Below, piece after piece: positions 12,697-24,370 of a stretch of 64,000 nt of DNA. This DNA is from Rhizophagus irregularis. Its lineage: Eukaryota > Glomeromycota > Glomeromycetes > Glomerales > Glomeraceae. Each line of letters begins with the position of its first letter. The stretch's first letter is position 1. The notes beneath the pieces were generated by a model. That model made no database searches. It was not told the DNA's origin and saw only the letters and a program-made list of their open reading frames with translations. The position numbers were made by a program, and so were the translations under genes. Location of the stretch: positions 4,402,001 to 4,466,000 of the forward strand of contig NC_089435.1 of the NCBI RefSeq assembly GCF_026210795.1, written 5' to 3'.

Positions 12697-15097
12697 TTAT
12701 TTATCCGCTATATTAATGAATTCCTCCCCCATAAATTCAACTCTTCTCTTTTTTTTTTGTGCAGTACTATCTGGATTAGCAGTAGACAAGATTTCAGAAA
12801 ATCGTTCGTTCGACAAACTTGAAATTGATCGATGAGTTTCTAATGTAGGAACTTGGGACAAAAATACTTCATAATATTCTTGTTTAACGAAAAAATCGCA
12901 CTTACGGCACCCAGCTTTCGCAAGTTGCGTACTCGCGATTCCTTCATTAAATAACCTTCGTAATCGATCACATCCTACCCTATTCCTTTGTTCCATTTTG
13001 TCGCCAATTTTAAGCACAGACCGCATGAACTGAATAACCCAAGATTTTGTAGTTTTTATATTATTATTAGGGTCAGTTCTTAATTTTTCTCCAAGTTTAA
13101 ATAGATCATCATAAATTTGGACCAAGGACACCAAATGTAATAAATTAAAAGACTCAGCGGCTATAACAAAATTTTCACATTGTAATTCTTGCCTTCGCCA
13201 TTGATCGATTCGATCTTTAGCGGATTTCTCATCAACGATTTTGACTGGGTCATCTTTCAGCATTTCATTTAAGTCATTGGATATATCTGATACTTTTAAT
13301 TCTTCAGAAGCAATGAGTTCGCCATTAAACGATGAATCTGCTAACAAAATATCGTGAAGTTTCTTTCCCTTTTTGAATAATAACAATTGGGTAGAATTTA
13401 ATAATTTGGCTTTATCATCGTCGTCGTCATCATCATCTGAGAAATTACGTTTTCGTACAATGGATTTTGATAACGACACAGATGTTGATGCTTCTAATTC
13501 TTCTGATTCCTCCATTTCTGAAGCTAGTGCTTGTGATTCTGCTGATTCTGCTGATTCCTCCACTGCCATTTCCGAAGGTACTTGTGATTCTGCCACACTT
13601 GATTCCGCTGATTTCGCCAATGTCATTTCTGGAGGTACCTCCGCCGATGACTTCATTTCTGAAGTTGGTACCCGTGGTTCTATAGATACTATCACTTCCC
13701 TAGTTGGCACTTGTGTTGCTAATTTTACTTTAGATGTTATTGATCTTGTTGGTGGTTTCATCGATGTTTCAACTTCCGTGGTTGATGCTCGTGCTGATGC
13801 TGGAACTACTTTGTATTGTGAAGGTGGGTTAAATACATTAATTTCACTGTTGCCAGATTCATCCCTAGTAGAACTTGAATTTGCAGCTTCAGTAGGTTGA
13901 AAATTGTTATCCTCATCATCATTAGCAGTACCTAGAAAATTTAGATATAAATATTATAAGAAAAATATAATAATCAAGAACAATTTCAGAATTTGATAAA
14001 TTTAACTTACAGAAGCTACTAATTTTTGCGATCCATTCATCAATGTCATCATAATAATTCTTCATTGTGTTCCAGCTGCGGTACGCAGGTAAGGTTGTAC
14101 TGGCCCACATTATGTCAGAAATAGAAACATCATTTTTTATGTGATCTTGTCCGCCAAATTTTTTGATACAGCGTATATTCAAATTCGACCAAATTTTTGT
14201 TTCAGTGTCAGAAGTAGAAAGATTATTTATGGATAAATCACTGTTTAACACACGGGCAAGTTCTGAATCGTTGGGTTTAAGATATAATGACGAGCTGGGA
14301 GAGGATTCTAGGCACGTGTGTTCGGGTGTTGAATATTGTAACAATTCTCTTAATGATTCATTCACGCTACCAGTTATACCAGATGTAGTTGAACGTGTAT
14401 TTTCTGGCTATTATTAGAAAATATATAAATAAACAAATAAAATATAAACAAAATTAAGATATAAATATTAAAATTCATTCACATATTTACCTGTAAACGA
14501 ATTACTTCGTATCTACCTTTATATAATTCATATAGCGATTTGTAGCGTTCAAGTTCAGCCAAATTACCCTAAAAAGTAATGAATTTTGTTCAGAAATGAA
14601 ATCATTTGTTCTAAAATGAAATGGTTCTGATACCAAGAGAAAAAAGTGGTCCAGAAACGAAAAGTGGACAAAATTGTCCAGAAACGGAAATTCAAGGGAA
14701 AAAAGTGGAACAAAAAAAAATGGACAAAATTGTCCAGAAACGAGACAAAAAAAGTGGACAAAATTGTCCAGAAACGAAAATTCAAGGGAAAAAGGTGGAC
14801 TGGAAAAAAAAATTATGAGCGAAATCAAAATCATTTAAAAAGGGCCTTATGGAATACCTTATTGATGAATGTAAAATCTAAAGCCGATTCTTGCAAGTCA
14901 AAATAAACGTGTCCCTCATTCTTTTTGAAAGATAATCTTACTTTATCTTGGTCAAAATTACATGATTCAATTTTTTTATTAGACTTAGTCCAAATAATTG
15001 ACAGTGCTAACGAAATTAATTCTTCATCTTCAGGCAATAGCTCAACTTTTTTTCCACGAATCTTTAAATTAAGAGCCGAAGAAGGTATTTTTGACAT
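12697..15097 (-). CDS. hAT-borne accessory protein (649 aa, four exons), function unknown
   Basis: Exons 15097-14858, 14568-14491, 14407-14011 and 13931-12697 join in frame with GT-AG borders (1950 nt). The N-terminal 80 residues form a compact acidic/basic region. Exon 3 contains a conserved-looking stretch with WASTTLPAYRSW. The middle is low-complexity Ser/Glu/Ala/Val with repeated SAES and PSEM words and a poly-Asp run. The C-terminal 250 residues are helical with a paired Cys (CRKC). No known family was recognised. It lies wholly inside the hAT element, convergent to the transposase, and is open while the transposase is broken. Proteolytic, regulatory or DNA-binding roles are all possible; none is supported. 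Confidence 0.75.
14646..14805. repeat. GGACAA/TTGTCC cluster 3 (three sites plus degenerate copies)
   Basis: GGACAAAATTGTCC at 14666, 14722 and 14756, with decayed copies at 14646 and 14795. The cluster occupies intron 1 of the accessory gene, so it does not interrupt coding sequence. Confidence 0.75.
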
Positions 15098-15277
15098 TTT
15101 AATAATAAATTGTTGAAAAAAGTAAATAGAAAAAGAAGAATTTAGATACAATTGTTTTGATGTTTTGATGCATTATAAATTGATTATATTATAATAGAGT
15201 GAGTAATAATACTAAATTTGATGATTCGATATAAATATATAGATTGAGTAATGATCGTGATACAGTATTTAATTGGC

Positions 15278-15400
15278 TAATTTGCAGATTTTTTACGGAT
15301 TTGCGGATAATTGCGGTTTGCGGATTTGCGGATATTTGGACTTCTGAAATCCGCAAATCCGCAATATTGCGGATCTGCAATTAATCCGCAATTGCCCAAT
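15278..15400. repeat. Right subterminal repeats of the hAT element
   Basis: Repeated GGATTTGCGGAT and ATCCGCAAATCCGC words in both orientations, matching the left subterminal block in inverted orientation. Confidence 0.7.
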
Positions 15401-16297
15401 TATGGCACCATCCTTATCTAAGGATTTTTTAAAAAAATTTTTCAATTAATTTAATATGAATATTATTGTTAATAATATTAATATTATGATTACTTTATTA
15501 TTAAATGTTATACATTATATTGGATACTACTATTTACTATATATATTTTCAAAAAATAAACTTATTTACGAAAAATTCATTATTAAAATCAAACCGTTTT
15601 ACCATATGCACTAAACCTGCAATGGATTCAAATGGTATTAAATCATAATGATTTACAAATTTCATATGGGAACATTCATACATTATGGGATATCGTTTAG
15701 AATAGTAATCATACCAATGTACTAAAGCAAGAGATAAATAAGGATGATTAGGAAGGAACGAAACTTCAATTAACATTAATACCTGTAAAATAAATAAAAA
15801 TATTAAATAGTGTTTAGTTTTAGTTAAAATAAATTATATAAATACTTGCCTTGCCATAACATAATCCACCGTCAGTTAAGTAATCTGTATCACCCATTGC
15901 AATTGCAATATCACTAAATCTTGTGTAACCATGAAATTTACTTGTTGCATATACGATTTCTCCATTTGACAGTGTTTCGTTAGCATAAATCTTCAAATAA
16001 ATTTCTTCATTTGCCGATGCATTAGATATATCATCTAAGTATATATCTAAACAAGCAATTAAATGTTCCATTCCTTCAATACACAATTCATTTATATTTT
16101 CTTCATGCTTAAGCTTTTCTTGAAGAGTATATATTTCACTTATTGGCAATTTCCAAAGGAGTGATTTCATAGAATTTAGTTTTAAACTTATAGTTTTTTT
16201 TGTAATGGTATTTGTAATTATTTGTCGTCGAATCTAATAATATATTTAAATTGTTAAAAAAATCTTTTACATTTATTTGGCTGAAAATTGCATTATA

Positions 16298-17645
16298 CAG
16301 TCCCCTCTCGATATAACGAACCCTAGGTTCCAGCTGATCAGGGCTTCGTTATAAGCAACTTCGTTAATACTATAACGAATTCTTCGGTATAGGAATATTG
16401 GTTATACAGATCATGTGACTTGTTGATCTGATTACCGATAAGTTAACATTTTTTTTAATCTTTTTTTTTATAGGGGTGCTTTCTAAACTTCAAAATAGAT
16501 GCCTAGAATGAGAAGTAAGTGAGAACTGGAGGTTTTTTATATTAATTTCGTTTAAGAACATTTACTAATGTTCTTTTTTATTTTTTTATTGTAGGGAACT
16601 TCCTGGACTTCGAAATGGACGCCTGAGACGAGAAGTAAGTGGGGAACTCAATTTTTTTTATTTAAGAACATTTACTAATGTTCTTTTTTTATTTTTTTAT
16701 TATAGGGAACTTCCTGGACTTCGAAATGAACGCTTGAGACAAGAAGTAAGTGGGAAACTCAATTTTTTTTATTAATTTCGTTTAAGAACATTTACTAATG
16801 TTCTTTTTTATTTTTTTTATTGTAGGGACTTCGAAATGGATGCTTGAGACAAGTAAGTAAGTGGGACAACTCAATTTTTTCTTTTAATTTCGTTTAAGAA
16901 CATTTACTAATGTTCTTTTTTATTTTTTTATTGTAGGGACTTCGAAATGGACGCTTGAGACAAGTAAGTGGGACAACTCAATTTTTTCTTTTAATTTCAT
17001 TTAAGAACATTTACTAATGTTCTTTTTTTATTTTTTTATTATAGGGAATGCTTCCTGAAGTGTTCTATATAAAAATGTTTATTATAATTCCTTTTTTTTG
17101 TAGGAATGCTGTTTAACAATAACTGACTATATAATAAATAAATTATTAATGATATATTAATTTAACTAGGAGTGTCCTTACCCCTGTGATAAATATAAAT
17201 TAATAACAATTCACATCGAATCCTATTACAACCGAATTAATGTAAATTAATGTAATTCTGCCTAAATATTAAATAAAATAGCCAGAATTATTAATCCTGA
17301 TATGATCCTAATACAATCCTGATCCATAATTTAAATATAAAACACAGGGGTGATATTTAATGTCATAATGCATCAATATTTATTAATAATTACATTTAAT
17401 TATAAACTATAGAAATTCTTCGTTATAACTGAAAAAAAATTCGTTATAAAAAAAATCCGTTATATCGAGAGGCATTTTTATATAAGAAATTCACACACTT
17501 TACTTCGTACTACGTTATACAGTAAATAAATAGTAAACTTCATTATATCAAGGTTTTTTTCATATTTAAAATCGGTACCACACTGTATGATCCGTTATAT
17601 CGTGTTATTCGCTATATCGAGGTTCGCTGTAGAGAGGGGTGACTG
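16298..17645. mobile_element. CAGTC-ended TA-flanked element (pogo/Tc1-mariner-like, non-coding)
   Basis: Left end CAGTCCCCTCTCGATATAAC and right end (inverted) CAGTCACCCCTCTC are flanked by TA at 16296-16297 and 17646-17647. GATATAACG and GATATAGCG words recur near both ends. The interior has no transposase; it holds the micro-exon array at 16480-17045. It sits inside a normal-sized intron of the Plavaka transposase: donor GTATGTTATA remains on one side, and TTTAAATATATTATTAG acceptor sequence on the other. Confidence 0.8.
16480..17045 (+). repeat. Tandem intron/micro-exon array (about five to six units)
   Basis: Each unit of about 110-125 bp has a T-rich acceptor ending TTGTAG or TATAG, a block of roughly 25-45 nt (GGACTTCGAAATGGACGC ...), a GTAAGT donor, and an AT-rich spacer containing the hairpin AAGAACATTTACTAATGTTC. 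The hairpin loop overlaps TACTAAT, a branch-point-like word. All splice-like signals are on the plus strand, opposite to the host transposase gene. No protein is predicted. Confidence 0.65.
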
Positions 17646-20240
17646 TATATAACATACCGTCTTTAACATTTGATTATGTGTATTCTTTTTATTAGACATT
17701 CTATATGGATTTTTAACCCAATTTTTGTGAAGCGTTTCGTACGTTTCAGTTGTCAGCCCATTTAATGTACCATATCGCCGAATGGTATGAATAGTATGAT
17801 ATCTCCACATATGAAGCTTTGGTAACTGAAGTCCACTAGGGGAGAATTGCGCAAATATATTTACAAAATCATTAGACCAATCAATTATTTCACGCTATAT
17901 TAAAAAAACAAATTAGTAAAAAATTATATGTAATATTATACTAAAGAAATAATCATACTTCGAAGATTTTTAAATCATCTTCATTAAATTTCTTTTTTCG
18001 TGACGTAATATACATCTTAATAAATTTAATGTAACGTATAATAAGGTTTTTACGTGAAGCAATAGTATATAAATTACTATCTGTTTGGTTTTGATTAATT
18101 TTATTATCTGTTGTGTACAGCTCATCGAAGACAAATACAATAATCTTCATAACATCTCGCATTTCACCTCCTGTAAATTTTGTACCCCTGTTGATAACCT
18201 TTTTTTAATATTCTTAAATTATTAAATCGTGTAATAGTAGCCAGTCGATTGTCCATTTTACTGATTATTCGATTTCCATACTGATACATGAGCATATCTC
18301 TTGTATAATCAAGCATATATGGAAATAATCCGATTTCTTGTAAATGCATACGATCTAGTGCTGCTGCATCATATATGTTCATCATTCTAAAAAAAAATTA
18401 TAATTTTAAAATTAAATAAAAAAAAAGGAATCATCAAATAAATTTGAATAAATTAATACCTAAAATTCCAGAAAAAATTGTCATATTCGTGAATGGAACA
18501 ATTTTCTGCATTGTGAGAAGCAATAGCTTCTTGCATATTTTCATGATTACGTAAATCTATCATATCCTGTTTAATATTCATATTATTTAATTGATCACCG
18601 GGCGTAAGACATTTATAACAGGGACATCGTGTACGATATGACTTGTAAGTACAACAAATATCCTGTGCTTCTAGCATATCCGCAATTATACTAGACAAAT
18701 AAATGGTAAAGTGCTCAACTTTTCCATTTATTGCTAAGTATATACCATCCTCCTTAAGAAGTGGACCTAATAAATATTTCAAAGCACGATGCTTCAAATC
18801 CCGTTGCTTTTGCTTAAATTCCTTTGAATTTCGCAATTTATTATCTCGCGTAGTTAAGTGTGGTAAAAATCCAATAAGAACCTTTGAATCAGGTAAATTA
18901 TGGCGTAAATTTGGAATATTTCCAAGGGTTAAGAAAATAGGATACTCAGATTTTCGCCTAAGAGTATCAAGAGTAGTTCCATCAATGTAGATCATAACGG
19001 CCAGAATCTTGCTAAATGGATTATATCTTTCACGCCACCAGTCTGCAGTATTTTGTTCAGAATATACACGTACAAGTGACCCATCCTAGAATAAAATTAT
19101 TATTATAATATATCAAATATATCAACACACATACTGTATATACTTAAAATACTTACAAGACCATATTCCCATTGTTCTTCATAATTGAAAAGAAAGTCTT
19201 TACTCAAATCTGAATTTGAAACCAGACTTTTTATCGCATCATAAATTGGCCTATAATGTAATTTATAAATTTCTTCTTCAAATGTAAGGAGTTCTTTTTC
19301 TTTAAATTGTAAACCTTTAACATCCATATTATCAATAAATGTGCGCCCTTTTCTAGTAGATCCAGAAAGTTGATCGGTACAATGTTTTTTTAGTATACGT
19401 AACATAGAATCAGTGGCTGCATCAGAAAGGTGATATTGTGTTACAGCCATCATAAATTCTTTGTACGTTTCACTTGGCCATAATGTTAATTCTGGATCGT
19501 TATTCAAATCTTTATATGCATCAGCTAAACTCACGCCACAAAAATCTTCGCTTGATGCTTTAGAAGAGATGCTTTTACTTTCTTGCGATTGGGTGATTTC
19601 ATGATATTCACTTATATCATCATCTGTATAATCATAATTCTGAAAAGAGGTATATTCATTGAAGGCTATAGGTACGTCTGCTGCATTATTTAAATCCAAT
19701 TTCTTAACAAATTAGTTAATAAGTAGTGATTAATAAATTATTTTTACAATGATTTTTAATAAAAATTTATGCAAATACCTCATTGTTTTGTTTGTCGTCA
19801 CCACTTGTCATTTGTAAAAAGATATCTAAACCTTCAATTTCATTCCAAACGTTATTATCAATAGTTTTTTGCCGTATATTATTATTAGAACTTGATTGTT
19901 GATCCTGAACCCAATTTAATGTACGAGAATGGTCGGTATATGAGTGAAGCTGGTGACAATGTTGGGTCAGGTCTTGTTTTCGTGAAAAATAACGTTTACA
20001 AAAGTTACATTGATACATAATTATAATAATTACACGTTAAAAAATAATTATATAATTATAACTTTAGTAACTTGGTTAAAAAAAATACATTTGATCTGTA
20101 TATGATCAGATCTTAATCACCATATGGGTAATTACCATTTTTTGATAAACAAAATAATTCATTCGTATCATATTTGGAGTTTAAAGTAACTTAAACTTCT
20201 ACTTTTTAAGTTTCAATAAATTCACTTAGAATTTTCCGTC

Positions 20241-21949
20241 ATGCCTAAAGAAAAAGGTAAATATTTTTTATTTAGCATGGCGCTATGGTCAAGCCTTAAT
20301 ATTACTGTTATATATATGAAATTAAGAATAGTCTTGTATATTACCGTAATACCGTTTTATATACAAAATTAAGAAAACATTTCGTTTATTTTTATTTAAT
20401 ATAGTTAATCAAAGAATTTCAAGACGCAAAAATTCTTCTAATGTAACTAATTCTAAGACAGCAACAAGTGAAGCAGATAAAATTGCTGCTCGTTTAGCCG
20501 CAGCAAGGTCTATTAAATCATCACGAAAACGACAAGATGCAAATATTGAAGTTATTGCATCAGGTTCACAATCCAGAGTAGCGCGTAATTTTGAAGATTC
20601 TTGTGATCTTTTACAAATACAAGAACAAGAGATGCGTGATGATAATAGAGAAGAAACATTGGCTCCACTAACTGATGCATCATCTAATATGAATACTTTG
20701 AGATCAATGGAAAATGCTCCAAATATTCGAATTTAAATTAATTGTTAATTATTTATCACTGACATAATATTGACTTGGTCTTTTTTCAGTTAATACTTCT
20801 AAGACGTTTTATTTGCATATGATTGAAGGTTTAAAGAGGAATTTGGGTCAAAATAAACATATATACGATACGATTCATGAAATGAAAACTTCGCAAGACG
20901 CGTTCCAAAAAGAAACAAATGAAAAACTAAATACTATTTCAGAGAAAATTAACCAATTAATTACTCCTGAAGATTCCTATTGGAAGGTAAACCTAAATAA
21001 TTATTAAATACTTTTTATGATTTGATATACACTCTTTTATTTTATTTTTGTAGAGTTTGGCGTCAAAAGCATGCAAAATTCAACTACCTATTCTTGGTCT
21101 TTATCCTGATGATTCAGAATTCAAGAAAGGTTTCGAAAGTATACTTGAACAAGAAAAGCCAGGTTATATCGAACAACTTGGTTTACAATGGAATCAGTAT
21201 TATTCGGGACGCATCAGACCTCTAGTAAGTTATAATATTAGTTATTTTTTGTATTAATTATGATACTTTAGCTAATAATATTAAATGTTCTCTTTAGTGT
21301 CGTGATGTAATTAAAAGTCGAAGATGTGATAAGGCCAAAGATATCCGATCTGCAATGTTTGACATATTTGGCGAAAATCTTTTAACTCGAATTAATACTT
21401 CGGCAGGAGCTGAAGATATTACGGCTTTTAAAAATTCAAATAATACTAAAAAGGCGTTTAAATGTTTATTTATAAGTGATGATGATGGTGCTCTTCCATA
21501 TATTGAAGCAATTAAGAAAAAGGCTTGGGGAAAAAAAGGGGAAAAAAAACTACATTGATGGATACTGCTTTCACGTTGGCAGTTTGTGAAATTGTTTTAA
21601 ATCCTAGACATCCACGAATATCTGTTAGCGATAATGCTCTCCATAAACGATTTGATTTATATTTGGTAAGTAAGAGATGCGATTGCAATTCATATTAATT
21701 AAGAAGATGGTTGATAATTTATCTCATTTATAGGATTGTATCTGTAATTTTAAAGAAATAACGTCCGAGATTACCAAACAAGTTAGACAAGATGAATTAG
21801 GTAAAACATGTGATAATTCGGATGACACTAGCGAGAGTGATGACCACCATTATGATGATCGTGATGAAGATCAAGAGAATGATCAAGTCGATAAAGAACT
21901 TGGCGAAAATAACAATGATATTAATCAGAATCAAACAATTGATGAATGA
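20241..21949 (+). pseudogene. Plavaka-associated companion protein, copy B (decayed paralogue)
   Basis: The exon plan follows copy A: a short start exon (20241-20256), a basic exon from 20405, an exon from about 20793 with a coiled-coil-like segment ending YWK before GTAAAC, exons near 21054-21223 and 21299-21666, and an acidic Asp/Asn/Glu tail (about 21735-21949). Two faults are visible. The second exon runs into TAA near 20733 with no GT donor, and the frame shifts by one base within the GGGG/A-run near 21537-21548. It is divergent from the transposase at 20018, with 220 bp between start codons. Confidence 0.7.
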
Positions 21950-22529
21950 AGGTAATTTTGATTTATAGTAATAATAATAATCTAATAACATTTATAAATA
22001 CTAATCATATTTATCAATCGTTTTTTAGTAAATTTAACAGATTTGGATAATAATAAGACGTTATACAGTTATGTATCTGTAATCATATTATTAAGAAATT
22101 AAGCAAATTTAAATTATCAGTAACAGGATATGATGTATTTTTCTAAATAATAGGAAATATAAGTTTAATTTCGATGTATTAAGAGAATTTATACATAAAT
22201 AATTAGTAAATATAGCGCGTTAAAATGTAATTTATGTAATAATCTATATTATTGTTAATCTATAATTTAATCGTATATAGTAATTTATAATAAATATTAA
22301 ATGTAAATTAATAATTAATATGAAAAATTCGATTATATTAAATCCTTAAAGATCTTTGAATTAAAATTTAAAACCCTTCGGGATTCTTTAAACTTTTTAA
22401 TTCTAAGGATCCGCTGAGGTGGGGAAGGATCCACACGAATCTTTACTATTTATGGAAAATAAGGATCTCACGTGGATCCTGACTCCTAAAACATTACCGA
22501 TGCATTATTTAAATTTAAGAGCATAAATT

Positions 22530-22603
22530 TTTGTAATATTACATTTTTAGTGTAATATTTTGAAATTTTATATCACCTCTGAAATATTACACTAAATTGT
22601 GTC
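22530..22603. repeat. Right terminal inverted repeat of Plavaka element B
   Basis: Reverse complement of 8134-8215. Adjacent inward sequence (22340-22500) carries GGATCC/AAGGATC words that match the left end inverted. Confidence 0.7.
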
Positions 22604-23703
22604 TAAACAAATTTTCTGATATTAGAAAGCTTTAAGAACTGACAGAATGACTATTCAATCTTAGTAAACTACAGGTAGAGCAAATGGAATACTATAGTAG
22701 AACTTTGTATTTGTAGAATACTAATATTTTTTTTAGTTACTCCTATTTTAATTTTTTTTTTTATCCTAACTTTTCTGTTGTTATTTCTTTTATTTTCTTT
22801 TTGTACTTAAATTGAGATTTCGTTTGCAGTAGCAATGAATTCTTGGAGCACTTATGGTGTAGATTAGGAGAAGTGAACTTACTTTTCTAGTTTAAGTTCT
22901 TCACTGACAGTGCATATATGGTTACTTTATCTTATAAATAAAGAGTTATATATGCTGCAATAAAAAAAAATAATAATAATAATTTAGAATTAATATTTAC
23001 TTTGAATTATCAAATTAGTCTAAAATACTATTTAAAATTTAAGTAGAAAGTTAAAAAACATAAGTATAAAAATAGATATTATATAAACTATTAAATATTA
23101 AATATATTTTATTATTAGGGGAGTTACATATATTATGTAATATTCAGTTTAATATAAACTTACTCCCCTCCCCCCTCTTGTCAGATTTAATAACCAATCA
23201 AATTATAATATTTATAAATCATATAATTTTATTAAGTATAACGTAAAATTTTGGTTATTCACCTCTCTCTCTTTGATAATTACATAATATATGTAAGCTC
23301 TCTTACTATATGAAAAAAAAAAAATTCCAGACATTTCTAAATTTTTAATATATTGGCCTCTTTTAACAAATTGAAAAATCAATAATTTTTTAATATTCAA
23401 TAATCTGATTTTAATAAACTTTTTTTTAATTTGTAGTAATGATATTAAGCTTTATAAAATAAAAAATATTTCATCCAAATCAGATCACTAAATATTGAGA
23501 TAATTGCAAAAAATAAAAAATAAAAAAAAGGCAAATTAGATCAATTTTAATAAAAAGTTGGTTATAAGTTTTATAGATATTTGAGGTTCTATAAAAGTAA
23601 TTTAACTCAATATTGCAAGACTAAAATTTCTTTAAGACAAAATATTCAAAAAAAAATTTCTAAAAGATTAAATAATTTGTGTAATTTAAGTAATTTATAT
23701 AAT
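22604..23703. other. Gene-free AT-rich spacer
   Basis: Nothing convincing was found; only short open frames of low-complexity composition. Confidence 0.5.
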
Positions 23704-24370
23704 CACTGGTAAAAAAATGATTTATCCTACACATATCTTACACATATTGGGTACTCAAAATGTAGAAAATCATACACAAATAATACACATATCATACACA
23801 TATCGGGTACTAATATATATATCATACATATATTAGGTACCTGATAGGTATACTATATATATAAGCAGGGTTGGGAAATGTACTGTACTGTACCAGTACA
23901 GTTAGTACAGTACGTACAGTACTGTACTGTACTGAGTTTTTTTAGTACAAGTACATTTTTTTATATAAATTACAGAGGTATTTTTAATCATATATACCCT
24001 GGTTTTAAGTGGTCCAGTGATTAGATTTCAATAAAATTAAGCTCATTAGATTCGTCTCAATGAGAGGAATTTAATAGTATTTATTTTATCATAAATGAAT
24101 CAATATTGACAGAGTTAGCATTTGAAGTAACTTTATTAAATATATGGTATTTAAAATTTTAAGTACAATGTACTAACTGTACTGTACTGTACTGTACTGT
24201 ACTGTACTGAAATTTTACCTTGTACACCATATTTTCCCAACCCTGTATATAAGTACCCGATATGTGTATGATATGTGTATTATTTGTGTATGATTTTCTA
24301 CATTTTGAGTACCCGATATATGTAAGATATGTGTAGGATATGTGTAGGATAGACCATTTTTTTACCAGTG
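23704..24370. mobile_element. CACTG-ended MITE with 3-bp target duplication
   Basis: The ends CACTGGTAAAAAAATG and its inverse CATTTTTTTACCAGTG are flanked by AAT on both sides. Long inverted arms contain CACATATC, GGGTACTCAAAATGTAG and ATCATACACAAATAAT. A CACTG start with a 3-bp duplication fits CACTA-like (CMC) elements. It is interrupted by a second MITE at 23876-24245. Confidence 0.75.
23876..24245. mobile_element. hAT-type MITE nested in the CACTG MITE
   Basis: The ends CAGGGTTGGGAAA and TTTTCCCAACCCTG are flanked by the identical octamer TATATAAG (23868-23875, 24246-24253). Runs of GTACTGTACT fill both subterminal regions. An 8-bp duplication and a CAGGG end are typical of hAT. Confidence 0.85.

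Larger units (their letters stand above)
8872..15416. mobile_element. hAT transposon, 6.5 kb, with 8-bp target-site duplication
   Basis: The ends are TAAGGATGGCGCC (8872) and GGCACCATCCTTA (to 15416), inverted with one mismatch. Both are flanked by the identical octamer TCTAAGGA (8864-8871, 15417-15424), which is the target duplication expected for hAT. Inside lie a degraded hAT transposase gene (plus) and an intact four-exon gene (minus), arranged convergently. Subterminal CCGCAAATC repeats occur at both ends and three clusters of GGACAA/TTGTCC sites occur internally. It inserted into the left terminal region of Plavaka element B. Confidence 0.88.
15549..20018 (-). pseudogene. Plavaka-type transposase, copy B (complete gene with one frameshift)
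   Basis: Eight exons are readable. Exon 1 (20018 to about 19778) has a C2H2 finger (CNFC, HCHQLH). Exon 2 ends at 19157 and is acidic. Exon 3 (about 19086-18462) has the core motifs (YIDGTTLDTL, FLTLGNIP, GFLPHL, CPCYKC). Exons 4-5 (18384-17960) hold TGGEMRDVMK, exon 6 runs 17895-17661, exon 7 is near 16225-15850, and exon 8 (15782-15549) has the family-type C-terminus. All phases fit except at 18185-18188, where a G-run on the coding strand needs one base fewer to stay in frame. The intron between exons 7 and 8 is GC-AG. The intron between exons 6 and 7 hosts the 16298-17645 insertion. The frameshift could be real decay or a homopolymer error. Confidence 0.82.
8134..22603. mobile_element. 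Plavaka-type two-gene transposon B, with nested insertions
   Basis: The left end near 8134-8215 and right end near 22530-22603 are inverted copies of each other (shared words ATTACACTAAA, TTTCAAAATATTACACTAA, GTAATATTAC). Homology continues inward (GGATCCAC, TTTAAAGATC, AATTTTTCA) once the insertions at 8249-8668 and 8872-15416 are set aside. Inside lie the Plavaka transposase (minus, 15549-20018) and the divergent companion gene (plus, 20241-21949). Without insertions the element would be about 6 kb. The exact terminal base and target duplication could not be fixed by eye. Confidence 0.7.

Noticed and set aside
13373-13900. Ser/Asp-rich plus-strand frame of 175 aa
   Set aside because: It is the antisense shadow of the low-complexity part of the minus-strand accessory gene, which has proper exons.
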